A stretch of 64,000 nt of DNA from Faecalicatena contorta. Lineage in GTDB: Bacteria; Bacillota; Clostridia; Lachnospirales; Lachnospiraceae. The notes below the pieces were generated by a model that saw nothing but the letters and a program-made list of their open reading frames with translations, was not told the DNA's origin and did not search any database. Shown here piece after piece: positions 45,912-54,711 of this stretch. The DNA lies in assembly GCF_021531975.1 (NCBI RefSeq), contig NZ_JAFBIY010000003.1, positions 186,001 through 250,000 on the forward strand, written 5' to 3'. Positions within the stretch are counted from its first letter, which is position 1. Every line of letters begins with the position of its first letter. Made by a program: the position numbers and the translations under genes.

Positions 45912-45998
45912 TTTGGGACGTAGACTTTTGCAAAAAGTCTACGTCCCAAATTGTAAAATGTGGTGTACCCAAATGGAAAATCTCCTGTCCCCAATTGA
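45910..45998. repeat. GGGACGTAG hairpin repeat, copy R3 with two extra boxes
   Basis: AATTTGGGACGTAGACTTTTG pairs with 45931-45952. Two boxes follow: GTAAAATGTGGTGTACCCAA-ATG and GAAAATCTCCTGTCCCCAAT. These recur in inverted order before hairpin R4, so R3 and R4 flank the cupin gene as inverted copies. Confidence 0.85.
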
Positions 45999-46060
45999 CA
46001 ATAAATATAAAAAAGTTGTATCTTTGTATATAATATGAATGTTCGATTGGAGGAAATGAT

Positions 46061-46405
46061 ATGACAAAAGCGGGAGAAAGAGCGATTGAAAAGGCAGAAC
46101 ATGTGGGCGGTGGAGCAGGTTTTATCTTAAAAGAAGCATTGCTTAATAAAGAAGAATTGGGCGAACATAGTAAGATGTTCTCAAGGGTAACAGTTCCTGC
46201 CGGATGTGAGCTTGGCTATCATGAGCATCACGGCGAGACAGAAACCTATTATATCCTAAGCGGAAGTGGAGTTTATAATGATAATGGCAAAGAAGTTCCG
46301 GCAGAAGCGGGGGATGTGTTCTTCTGTAAGGATGGAGATGGGCATGGCCTGAAAAATACTGGCGTATATGACTTGTCGTTTGTGGCGTTAATTTTGTATA
46401 AATAG
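46061..46405 (+). CDS. Small cupin-domain protein
   Basis: 114 residues, a single cupin barrel. Motif 1 is GCELGYHEHHGETETYYILSGSG, with His, His and Glu ligands; motif 2 is EAGDVFFCKDGDGHGLKNTG, with the fourth ligand His. A metal site is therefore likely. No enzymatic activity can be assigned; relatives include sugar isomerases and regulators. GGAGGAAATGAT precedes ATG 46061 and TATAAT occurs at 46029-46034. It stands alone between the inverted repeats R3 and R4. Confidence 0.85.
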   Translation: MTKAGERAIEKAEHVGGGAGFILKEALLNKEELGEHSKMFSRVTVPAGCELGYHEHHGETETYYILSGSGVYNDNGKEVPAEAGDVFFCKDGDGHGLKNTGVYDLSFVALILYK

Positions 46406-46408
46406 TGT

Positions 46409-46495
46409 CATTTGGGTACAGGACATTTTGCGATTAGGTACACCACATTTTGCAATTGGGGACGTAGACTTTTTTAAAAAGTCTACGTCCCCAAT
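46409..46495. repeat. GGGACGTAG hairpin repeat, copy R4 with two extra boxes
   Basis: CATTTGGGTACAGGACATTTT, then GATTAGGTACACCACATTTT, then the hairpin ATTGGGGACGTAGACTTTTT (46455-46474) and its complement to 46495. On the minus strand it supplies the last codons and the TAG stop of the aminotransferase gene. Confidence 0.85.
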
Positions 46496-47568
46496 ACGTT
46501 TACCAGCCGGTTGTTTTCTTCCGGCATCATTATACAGAATCTCACATATTCTCCTTCCAGACTTGCGAAGGATGAGCAGTCCCGTATCATCATTTTTTCT
46601 TTAATGGCTGCCTCGAATACATCAAAAGATGTAACACCCGGTGTGAGGATTCTTACGAGAATAAAGTTCGCATAAGGCTCGTAAGTTTTTAAATGTGGCA
46701 TTTTTCTTAATTTCTTCAACAGGCGTTCGCGTTCGGAGCAGATGAGTTCTCGGGTTTTCTGAATATATGCGGTGTCTTTTAACATCAGTTCCCCTGCATA
46801 AGCACCGACGGAGTTCAGACTCCACGGATTCTGGTGTGTGAGAAGTGCATCCAGAAATGCGCGGTTTGATGTAATGCCGTATCCGAACCGGAGTCCGGGA
46901 GCGGCGAAGAATTTGGAGACTCCGCGGATGACCATGACGTTGTCGTATTTATCAGTAAGTGGTACGGCGGTAATCTCGGACACATCCGGGGCGAATTCTA
47001 CATATGTTTCGTCGATCATAACGAAGATATCCCGTTTTTTGCAGTATGAGAGAATCTTCTCCATATCGCCGGTGTGGATGGCGGATGAAGTCGGGTTGTT
47101 CGGATTGCACAGGATGACAAGATCAATATTTTCATCCAGGGTGCCCAGAAAGTCTTTAACATTTAATATAAAATCGTCACTTTCTTTGAGATTGTAATGT
47201 GTAATGATGCCACCGGTCAGGGCAAGTTCTCTTTCGTATTCGGAGTAGGTAGGGCCAAGTACCAGTGCTTTTTGGGCGTGTCTCTGACTGATAAGCAGGG
47301 AAATAAGTTCGGTAGAACCATTTCCTACTGCAATATGTGTCGGGGACGCACCGCAGTAATCGGCGATTGCCTGTTTCAGGCTTGTGTAGTTACGGTCCGG
47401 ATAAGAAGAGATAATATCCAGATGTGCTGCCAGTTGCTTTTTTACAGAATCAGACAGCCCCAGCGGGTTCACATTGGCACCGAAGCGCACAATGTCATCT
47501 TTGGGAATGTGGTAGTATTCTGCGATTTTTTCCAGATCACTTCCGTGAAATTCAGGTTTTTTGTTCAT
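46483..47568 (-). CDS. PLP-dependent aminotransferase, HisC/CobD-like
   Basis: 361 residues, fold type I. Seen motifs: NVNPLG near residue 33, NGSTELI, the CNPNNPTSS loop, the MIDETYVEF Asp, and the PLP-binding Lys in RGVSKFFAAPGLRFGYG. The start HGSDLEKIAEYY and ANVNPLG are closer to CobD (threonine-phosphate decarboxylase) than to HisC, but no cobalamin or histidine genes are adjacent, so I leave it open. The last residues LGT and the stop are encoded by repeat R4, which may mean the original 3' end was replaced. Confidence 0.82.
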   Translation of the reverse strand: MNKKPEFHGSDLEKIAEYYHIPKDDIVRFGANVNPLGLSDSVKKQLAAHLDIISSYPDRNYTSLKQAIADYCGASPTHIAVGNGSTELISLLISQRHAQKALVLGPTYSEYERELALTGGIITHYNLKESDDFILNVKDFLGTLDENIDLVILCNPNNPTSSAIHTGDMEKILSYCKKRDIFVMIDETYVEFAPDVSEITAVPLTDKYDNVMVIRGVSKFFAAPGLRFGYGITSNRAFLDALLTHQNPWSLNSVGAYAGELMLKDTAYIQKTRELICSERERLLKKLRKMPHLKTYEPYANFILVRILTPGVTSFDVFEAAIKEKMMIRDCSSFASLEGEYVRFCIMMPEENNRLVNVLGT

Positions 47569-47597
47569 ATTGATACTTCCTTTTGGTCACAATTTAT

Positions 47598-47620
47598 ATA
47601 TACATCTGTCAAATGTATAT
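47598..47620. promoter_or_regulatory. Dyad in the divergent promoter region
   Basis: ATATACAT-N7-ATGTATAT, a perfect 8-bp inverted repeat 30 bases upstream of the aminotransferase start. A possible operator. Confidence 0.4.
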
Positions 47621-47657
47621 GTAGTGACGTAATTTTTCAAGATTTTGTAATACAGCA

Positions 47658-47687
47658 TTGCCATTCCTGTTCAAACAATGCTATAAT
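47658..47687 (+). promoter_or_regulatory. Promoter of the DUF5717 cluster
   Basis: TTGCCA at 47658-47663, an 18-base spacer and consensus TATAAT at 47682-47687. The inverted repeat GCATTG/CAATGC spans it. Confidence 0.6.
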
Positions 47688-47738
47688 TCATTATAGTATG
47701 TTTTGAAAAAAAAGCAACGAAAGAAGCAGGTGTAGGAC

Positions 47739-50700
47739 TTGAAAAATAAAATCCAGAAATTTTCAAAGGGTAACTTCAGGCTTGTTCGCCCGGAGGTAAT
47801 ATTTGAAGAAACGAATCTGGTTCTGGTCATCGGAGAAGGGGAAGTATACCGGGGGAGTTTCACAATCAGAAGTAGTAATGACAGTGTTATACGGGGATTA
47901 GTATACCCGTCTTCTTTTCGTGTTCATTTGAAAGATTCAGGATTTGACGGTAATCCGGCAAAGGTTGAGTTTACTTATGACGGAAGAGGACTGAAGCCGG
48001 GAAATGTGGAAGAGGGTAAGTTTACGGTCGTATGTACCGGTGGTGAGTATGAGCTTTCGTTTACGGCCATCATAGAGAAACCATATGTTATGACCACTTA
48101 TGGCAAGGTGCAGAATACAGACGATTTCCGCAAGCTTGCGATCAAGGATTATTCCGAAGCGAGCCGTCTGTTCCGTTCCCGTGATTTTTACAGTATTTTA
48201 AAATATGAAAATGAACGTATTTTTTATTTATATGATAATATGCGCAAATGGTCTCTTGGCGAGCAGGCAATGGAAGAGTTCCTGGTTGGGATCAAGCAGA
48301 AGGAATGTATATTCCTGACGTTGCCGGGAGAGGGAATGCTTTTTGAGGATATTGAGCAGTCGACAAAGGGTGTTGTCCAGCTTGTGAAGAATACATGGGG
48401 ATATATGCCGGTGCACATCGAGACAGATGGTGAATTCCTGAGAGTTCCGAGAAATAATATTACAACAGAGGAATTTGTGGGTAATACGTATGAAGTAGAG
48501 TATTTTGTGCGTCCGGAGAAGCTACATGCCGGAAGAAATTATGGTCACATCCGTTTTGTAACACCGTATGAGATCCTTTCTTATGAAGTGGAAGTGCTGC
48601 AGAATCAGGAATATGATGATGAACATCATGTGCCGGAGCTTATGTTCGCACAGATCGTAAAAGAATATGTCGGTTATGTGGCAGGACGTCTGGAGCTGAA
48701 GGCGTGGGTGGACAGTGCCATTGAGAAGATGGTTGCCATCCGTAAGATTGAGAGCCAGAACGAAATGTATCAGCTGATGCAGGCGCACATCTATATTATC
48801 GGTCACAAGATCGAAGAGGCAAAATGGATCCTGGAAAATTATAATTATAACCGGTTTGCGATCGGTAAGGATCCGGTGACGAACTGTTATTATCTGTTCC
48901 TTACCGCGTTGATCCGTGATAATACACAGCATACAGAGCGGGTTCTGGATGAGATTGGCAAGACATATATTCGTCATCAGGATTCCTGGATGCTGCTATA
49001 TATGATCCTTCACATGGATTCCAGATACAAGAATCCGTATAAGAGGATAGAAGTTCTGGAGCAGCAGTTTGAGTTCGGCACCAATGGTGTTCTGTTCTAT
49101 CTGGAAGCGTACCAGTGTTACCAGGAGAAGCCGACACTTCTCAAGAAACTGGGTAAATTTGAAATTCATGTGCTGAATTTTGCGACAAAATATCGTCTTA
49201 TGACGAAAGAACTGGCACTTTATGTTGCGAATTTTGCGAGTCAGAAGAAGACATTCAGTGAGCCGTTGTTCCGGATCATGGAGCGTATCTATGCTATGTA
49301 TAAGGAACCGATGATTCTGAATACGATATGCATGATGCTTATTAAGGGTAATAAGACGGAACAGCGTTATTTCACATGGTATCAGAAGGCAGTCGAGGCA
49401 GGTTTCCAGATTGCCAGACTGTATGAATATTATATGATCACTCTGCGGGAGGAGAGCTTCAGAGGACCGCTTCCACGAGTGATACTGCTTTATTTTATGC
49501 ATGGCAATTCCTTGAATTACAAAAAGGCAGCCTTTTTATATGCCAATATCCTGACTTATAATCAGGAAGAAGAGATGTATCTGGGATACCGTGAACAGAT
49601 GGTGGCATTTACATGGAATCAGTTGATGAAACGGCATATTACGGAGCCGCTTCGGATCCTGTATAAACGTTTCTGTACAGTAGAAGAGATGGATGAAGAG
49701 CGGATGAAAGCAATGCGGGATATCTGTTTCTCTTATGAAGTAATAACAAAGGTACCGAATATGCGCAGTGTTCTTGTGATTGAAAAGGATGGAGAAGTGC
49801 ATCAGCGTGTACCGTATGATGAAAACGAAGGTGCCATTATCCGGCTGTATGATAAGGAGTCACGTATCGTCTGGGAGTCAGCAGACGGCAGGTATTATAC
49901 AGATTCTATTTCTTATGAGACAAAGAGACTGTTTTATGAGCCGCGTTTTATTGAAATGTATAAGAAATATGCGGATGAGAAAGGAATCTGGCAGGAAAAA
50001 GGTGAGGAAGAAGAGCTGACGCTTGAAAAAATACGTGAAAAGGGCGTAGATGCATTTGATGAGAGAAGTGTATTCCGTCTCTGTACAACGCGTGTTCGGG
50101 AAGTCAGTTATGAAGAAGATGATTTCCTGATGTATCTCTGCTTCGAGATGTTCCGCAGGAACCAGTATGACAAGGTAACGCTTCTGTATTTGTCACATTA
50201 TTTCTGCGGTGCTACAAGAGATATGAAGAAATTGTGGCACGTAGCAAAGGATTACGGACTGAATGTTTATAAGCTGGGAGAAAGAATTATCACCCAGATG
50301 GTATTTTCGGAGAACGTGTTTGGGGAAGAGCTGATTTTCGAAGATTATTATGTATCTACCAATGCGTATTTTCGTTTAAAACAGGCGTACCTGGCTTATG
50401 TATCAAGAGAATATATGTTATACGGAAGGCAGCTTGAGGGCTGTATATTCCGCATCATAGCGAATGAATGTGATAAGAAAGAGGAACTTCCGGATATCTG
50501 CAAGATCGCGATGCTGGATTATTATGCAGAACAGGACTATCCGACAGATATCGAGCATGTGCTGCATCAGGTGCTCCGTGAAATGTGTGAAAAGCAGCTT
50601 GTATTTCCAAGCTATCTGAAGTATAAGGAGGCATGGCTCAGGGAGGTACAGCTTTACGATAAGACAATGATCTGTTATCAGTCGACCGGCAGCGGCAAGA

Positions 50701-51026
50701 TCAAACTGTTCTACAAGCTGCGTCAGGGTGATAAGGAATCTCTGGGCTATCAGTCCACATCCCTTGTTCCGGTATTTGAGAACCTGTATGTAAAACAGTT
50801 TGTACTGTATGCAGATGAGTCTCTCAGCTATTATATCGAAGAGGGTGAGGGCAAGAAGATTGTTTCGACAGAAAAGATGACCCTGAAAAATGGACGAGAG
50901 ATTTCCGCCGGCAGATATGGAAAGATTAATGATATGATACGTATGAGCCCGGCAAAACAGAAGAAAGCCATGATAGAATATGAGGAAGAGGAATTGCTTG
51001 CAGCGCAGTTGTTCCAGCCATATTAA
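47739..51026 (+). CDS. DUF5717 family protein, large, unknown function
   Basis: 1095 residues, no signal peptide or membrane helix seen. The N-terminal 125 residues are beta-rich (VYRGSFTIRSSNDSVIRG, YDGRGLKPGNVEEGKFTVVC), like an Ig-type module. The centre (about 300-650) is helical and TPR-like (YQLMQAHIYIIGHKIEEAKWILEN). A second beta-rich part near 670-740 and again at 970-1060 follows (ESLGYQSTSLVPVFENLYVKQFVLYADESLSYYIE). The start is TTG 47739 with AGGTG upstream. It leads a three-gene operon with a DUF5716 protein and a TPR protein. The DUF name is recalled, not searched. Confidence 0.82.
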   Translation: MKNKIQKFSKGNFRLVRPEVIFEETNLVLVIGEGEVYRGSFTIRSSNDSVIRGLVYPSSFRVHLKDSGFDGNPAKVEFTYDGRGLKPGNVEEGKFTVVCTGGEYELSFTAIIEKPYVMTTYGKVQNTDDFRKLAIKDYSEASRLFRSRDFYSILKYENERIFYLYDNMRKWSLGEQAMEEFLVGIKQKECIFLTLPGEGMLFEDIEQSTKGVVQLVKNTWGYMPVHIETDGEFLRVPRNNITTEEFVGNTYEVEYFVRPEKLHAGRNYGHIRFVTPYEILSYEVEVLQNQEYDDEHHVPELMFAQIVKEYVGYVAGRLELKAWVDSAIEKMVAIRKIESQNEMYQLMQAHIYIIGHKIEEAKWILENYNYNRFAIGKDPVTNCYYLFLTALIRDNTQHTERVLDEIGKTYIRHQDSWMLLYMILHMDSRYKNPYKRIEVLEQQFEFGTNGVLFYLEAYQCYQEKPTLLKKLGKFEIHVLNFATKYRLMTKELALYVANFASQKKTFSEPLFRIMERIYAMYKEPMILNTICMMLIKGNKTEQRYFTWYQKAVEAGFQIARLYEYYMITLREESFRGPLPRVILLYFMHGNSLNYKKAAFLYANILTYNQEEEMYLGYREQMVAFTWNQLMKRHITEPLRILYKRFCTVEEMDEERMKAMRDICFSYEVITKVPNMRSVLVIEKDGEVHQRVPYDENEGAIIRLYDKESRIVWESADGRYYTDSISYETKRLFYEPRFIEMYKKYADEKGIWQEKGEEEELTLEKIREKGVDAFDERSVFRLCTTRVREVSYEEDDFLMYLCFEMFRRNQYDKVTLLYLSHYFCGATRDMKKLWHVAKDYGLNVYKLGERIITQMVFSENVFGEELIFEDYYVSTNAYFRLKQAYLAYVSREYMLYGRQLEGCIFRIIANECDKKEELPDICKIAMLDYYAEQDYPTDIEHVLHQVLREMCEKQLVFPSYLKYKEAWLREVQLYDKTMICYQSTGSGKIKLFYKLRQGDKESLGYQSTSLVPVFENLYVKQFVLYADESLSYYIEEGEGKKIVSTEKMTLKNGREISAGRYGKINDMIRMSPAKQKKAMIEYEEEELLAAQLFQPY

Positions 51027-51047
51027 AGGAAGAAAGGAGGAAGGATA

Positions 51048-52331
51048 ATGAGAGAAGGGCACATTTTGGGTGTAGACATTAATGAAAAGCATTGTCAGAT
51101 CAGTTATTATGATGAGATGAAGGCCGAACCGGAAACTCTTAAGACTGCCGCGGATAATTATCAGATTCCTCTGTACCTTGGCTATTTTAAAGAAAGATGG
51201 GTATATGGCAAAGAAGCAAAGAGGCTTGCTACAGTAAATGAAGGCTGTACAGTGAAAGACCTGTTCGGGCTTGCGCTTCGAAGAGAACGTGCTACGCTTG
51301 GAGAGAAGAAGTACGACGGTGTGTGGCTCCTTGCCAGGTTCATGGAGCTTGCCCTGTCAGAATTTGAAGATATAGCATATCTTACATTCTCCACACCGGA
51401 GATCAATATTGATATTTCAAAGATGCTGCAGGGGATCGGGCAGCGTATAGGTGTTGCCAAGTCCTGTATTTATGTGCAGGATTACAAGGAGAGCTTCTGC
51501 TATTATATGTTTTTTCAGCCGAAGGAACTGTGGCAGTATGAGTCAGCACTGTTTTCCTGTGATGGACAGAAGATCAAGGCATTCATGCTCCGCAAGCTGC
51601 ATGTGGATACGGAGCATACAAAGGAGCTTTTTGTAACAGTGGATGAAGTGACAAGTGCAGATATAAAAGAGCTGGAAGCATTGGAGCTGATTCTGGATGA
51701 AGAGAAAGCAAAAAGCGCAGATGAAAGTTTCAGATCCATGATTGAAAATGTGTTTGAGAAAAAGGTTATTTCATCCGTGTATCTCACGGGAGAAGGTTTT
51801 GAAAATGAATGGTATCCGGAGTCACTTCGTGTTCTGTGTAATGGTCGCAGAGCTTTTATTGGAAATAATCTGTACAGCAGAGGAGCCTGCTATACATCTA
51901 TTCGCAGATGTATGCAGAAAGAAGAAGGACCGGTTTATCTGGATGAAACGAAGCTGACAGAGAGAATCTGTCTTCGTATGCGTGTGAATGGACTGGAAGG
52001 ATGGCATCCTGTCGTTCCATGGGGAATCCGCTGGTACGAAGCGGATTCGCAGTGGGAAGTTCTTCTTGAGGACACTTCAGATATAGAGATTCTGGTAGAA
52101 TCGCTGGCAGGAGATGAGATGCAGGCAGAGACGGTATCGCTGGAAGGGCTTCCAGAGAGAACAGATTATTCGCTCAGGCTGAGAGTGGAAGTCATGTTCC
52201 TGGATCCGTGTACCTGTAAGCTGATATTTACTGACATCGGATTTGGAGAATTTTTTCCTGCAACTGATTTTCGGACAGAAAAGACGATACATTTAGGAGG
52301 AAGTAATGGGCAGTTTAATTCTATGTCATGA
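51048..52331 (+). CDS. DUF5716 family protein, possible actin/Hsp70-like ATPase fold
   Basis: 427 residues. The start GHILGVDINEKHCQISYYD looks like the phosphate-1 loop of actin/Hsp70 ATPases. SSVYLTGEGFENEWYPESLRVLCNGRRAFIGNNLYSRGACYTS resembles the region of DnaK where adenosine is held. The C-terminal 90 residues are beta-rich, like a substrate-binding domain. This fold call is an inference from weak motifs. AAAGGAGGAAGG precedes the ATG; the gene is 21 bases after the DUF5717 gene and overlaps the next gene by 26 bases. Confidence 0.8.
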   Translation: MREGHILGVDINEKHCQISYYDEMKAEPETLKTAADNYQIPLYLGYFKERWVYGKEAKRLATVNEGCTVKDLFGLALRRERATLGEKKYDGVWLLARFMELALSEFEDIAYLTFSTPEINIDISKMLQGIGQRIGVAKSCIYVQDYKESFCYYMFFQPKELWQYESALFSCDGQKIKAFMLRKLHVDTEHTKELFVTVDEVTSADIKELEALELILDEEKAKSADESFRSMIENVFEKKVISSVYLTGEGFENEWYPESLRVLCNGRRAFIGNNLYSRGACYTSIRRCMQKEEGPVYLDETKLTERICLRMRVNGLEGWHPVVPWGIRWYEADSQWEVLLEDTSDIEILVESLAGDEMQAETVSLEGLPERTDYSLRLRVEVMFLDPCTCKLIFTDIGFGEFFPATDFRTEKTIHLGGSNGQFNSMS

Positions 52332-53085
52332 AAAGCGTGCGAAAAGACCTTATGAGATATCAAGGGTTCATATGCGCATCTATACAATAGAAGAATTGTG
52401 CTATTATATATGCAATAATCTCTACCTGATTGATTATACGATCATGAACCGCCGCCTTTGTGACTGGCTGGAGGATGAACTTGAACTTGCAGATATGGCA
52501 GAGAATCTGCGGCGGGCATTGGATCAGAATGCGTCGCTGGAAGAGTTTGTGCTTATTATTCTGAAGGGGTCTATCATTTACGGACCGATCGAAATTGGAA
52601 AAGTACAGAATCTTCTGGAGCACCTGAAAAACCAGAAAGATGTAGAGCGTTCCAAATATAAAGCGGACAGCCTTTTGGAAACAGGAGAATATGCTTCGGC
52701 CATTCTTGTGTATCAGTCGATCGTGAATCATGAATGGGATGAGTCTGTCCCAAAGGAATTCTATGGTCGGGTCTACGGGTGCCTGGGAACGGCATACGGA
52801 AGACTGTTCCTTTATAAAGAAGCGGCAGAGATGTATCGGGAGGCATACAATATCTGTGAAGAACCGTCCATGATGAAAGCCTATCTGTATGCATGTTACC
52901 GCGCTCTTCCGGAACGGGAATACGTGAAGATGTTGTCCGGCAATCCGGCACTTCTTGGCATGGATTCCATTTTGCGTGCAGATGTGGAACGTGCCAGAAA
53001 AGAAGTGGATATGGATGTAGACAGTGAAGAGCTTGTTGCGTGGAAAAAGGAGTATCGCAGGATTGACAAGCAGTCCGGATTGTGA
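52306..53085 (+). CDS. TPR-containing protein of the DUF5717/DUF5716 cluster
   Basis: 259 residues, mostly helical. The N-terminal region (MRIYTIEELCYYICNNLYLIDYTIMNRRLCDWLEDEL) is a conserved-looking module. TPR-like pairs follow at about 120-200 (ADSLLETGEYASAILVYQSIV; LGTAYGRLFLYKEAAEMYREAYNI). ATG 52306 is inside the end of the previous gene, with AGGAGG 8 bases upstream, so translation is coupled. Likely a protein-protein adaptor for the two large neighbours. Function unknown. Confidence 0.8.
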   Translation: MGSLILCHEKRAKRPYEISRVHMRIYTIEELCYYICNNLYLIDYTIMNRRLCDWLEDELELADMAENLRRALDQNASLEEFVLIILKGSIIYGPIEIGKVQNLLEHLKNQKDVERSKYKADSLLETGEYASAILVYQSIVNHEWDESVPKEFYGRVYGCLGTAYGRLFLYKEAAEMYREAYNICEEPSMMKAYLYACYRALPEREYVKMLSGNPALLGMDSILRADVERARKEVDMDVDSEELVAWKKEYRRIDKQSGL

Positions 53086-53160
53086 TACTATTACAGAGCA
53101 ATTTAGTATAGTAAAGTAATCAATTGCTAAAATAGTAAAACAACAAAGCGGAGGACGAAT

Positions 53161-53988
53161 ATGAAAAAGAAACTTGCGATGATGCTTGTACTTGCCATGA
53201 CAGCAGTAACAGTTCTTGCCGGATGTGGAAGTAAGGAAAGCGAAGAAAAAACAGAGACAAAAGAAGAAACAACATTTGAAGAGAAAAAAGAAGGAGATAC
53301 TTTTACTGTAGGTTTTGACCAGGATTTCCCGCCAATGGGATTTGTCGGAGATGACGGCGAATACACAGGATTTGACCTGGAACTTGCGCAGGAAGTATGT
53401 AACCGCATGGGTTGGGAATATGTTCCACAGCCGATCGCATGGGATTCCAAGGATGCAACTTTAAATTTCGGAGAGATTGACTGTATCTGGAATGGTTTCA
53501 CAATTAATGGACGTGAAGATGACTATACATGGACGGATGCATATCTGAATAATAAGCAGGTGTTTGTTGTAAGAGCAGATTCCGGCATTGAGACAGAAGC
53601 AGATCTTGCAGGTAAAGTTGTAGATGTACAGACAGATTCTTCTGCTCAGGTTGCATTAGAGGACAATCCGGAGCTGACTGGTACTTTTGCAAATCTGGAA
53701 GTCATTCCAGATTACAACACAGGATTTATGAATCTTGAGTCCGGTGCAGTTGATGCAGTTGCAATGGATATCGTAGTTGCAGGTTATCAGATCGAGTCCC
53801 GCTCTGCTGATTTCAAGATTCTGGATTATGAGATCGCGGCAGAAGAATATGGTGTTGGATTTGCCAAAGGAAATGAAGTGTTAAGAGATCAGGTGCAGAA
53901 AGTGCTTGAGGAAATGGCAGAAGACGGAACCATGGCAGAGATTTCTAAGAAATGGTTCGGAGAAGATATTACAATTATTGGAAAATAG
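53161..53988 (+). CDS. Amino-acid ABC transporter substrate-binding lipoprotein (second system)
   Basis: 275 residues. Lipoprotein signal with lipobox LAGC at Cys22, an acidic linker (about 25-45), then the SBP family 3 domain: TVGFDQDFPPMGFVGDDGEYTGFDLELAQEVCNRMGW and the Trp-rich CIWNGFTINGREDDYTWTDAYLNNKQVFVV. It is more similar to glutamine/cystine-type binding proteins than to the protein at 19077, but the ligand is not certain. GGAGGACGAAT precedes the ATG. A hairpin separates it from the permease gene. Confidence 0.93.
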   Translation: MKKKLAMMLVLAMTAVTVLAGCGSKESEEKTETKEETTFEEKKEGDTFTVGFDQDFPPMGFVGDDGEYTGFDLELAQEVCNRMGWEYVPQPIAWDSKDATLNFGEIDCIWNGFTINGREDDYTWTDAYLNNKQVFVVRADSGIETEADLAGKVVDVQTDSSAQVALEDNPELTGTFANLEVIPDYNTGFMNLESGAVDAVAMDIVVAGYQIESRSADFKILDYEIAAEEYGVGFAKGNEVLRDQVQKVLEEMAEDGTMAEISKKWFGEDITIIGK

Positions 53989-54004
53989 AGAAACAAATAG
54001 AAAA

Positions 54005-54033
54005 GGGCTGTCAGCAGATGGCCCATTTTCTTT
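54005..54033 (+). terminator. Weak terminator/attenuator between binding protein and permease genes
   Basis: GGGC...GCCC hairpin (54005-54024) followed by ATTTTCTTT. It is in the same position as the strong terminator at 19911 in the other amino-acid ABC operon. Confidence 0.6.
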
Positions 54034-54048
54034 AGTAAGGAGTAAGAA

Positions 54049-54699
54049 ATGACGGTTTCAGTTATGTTAAGCAAGTTGTCCGAAGGTATGGTATGGACGT
54101 TCTATGTGTTTGCAGTAACACTTGTGTGTTCTCTGCCGCTTGGACTTCTGGTTTCTTTCGGAAGAATGTCTAAAAATAAGGTCATCAGTGGGATTATCAA
54201 GGTATACATATCCATCATGCGAGGAACGCCGTTGATGCTGCAGTTGATGGTGTTTTATTTCGGACCGTATTATCTTCTGGGAGTAAGAAATACCTCTACA
54301 TGGAAATATACAGCAGTCGCAATTGGATTCGTTCTGAATTATGCGGCATATTTTGCGGAAATATACAGAGGCGGTATTGAATCTATGCCGCGCGGACAAT
54401 ATGAAGCAGCGCAGATACTGGGATACAGCCGTTCACAGACGTTTATCCGGATTATTCTTCCACAGGTGATTAAAAGGATCCTTCCGTCAGTGACCAATGA
54501 GATCATTACGCTTGTAAAGGATACTTCTCTTGCATTTACAATTGGTATTATGGAAATGTTTACGATTTCAAAGGCGCTGGCAGCATCACAGACGACCATG
54601 CTTCCTTATGTGTTTGCAGGTGTTTTCTATTACATATTTAACTTTGTTGTAGCATATCTTTTGGAGCGCCTGGAGAAGCGCCTGAATTATTACAGGTAG
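54049..54699 (+). CDS. Amino-acid ABC transporter permease (second system)
   Basis: 216 residues with about five helices. Seen: SIMRGTPLMLQLMVFYFGPYYLLG and the EAA loop YEAAQILGYSRSQTFIRIILPQVIKRILP. The closing helices include SLAFTIGIMEMFTISKAL. Probably a homodimer in the HisMQ class. AAGGAGTAAGA precedes the ATG; the ATPase gene starts 12 bases after its stop. Confidence 0.94.
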   Translation: MTVSVMLSKLSEGMVWTFYVFAVTLVCSLPLGLLVSFGRMSKNKVISGIIKVYISIMRGTPLMLQLMVFYFGPYYLLGVRNTSTWKYTAVAIGFVLNYAAYFAEIYRGGIESMPRGQYEAAQILGYSRSQTFIRIILPQVIKRILPSVTNEIITLVKDTSLAFTIGIMEMFTISKALAASQTTMLPYVFAGVFYYIFNFVVAYLLERLEKRLNYYR

Positions 54700-54711
54700 G
54701 AGGAAGTTGGC

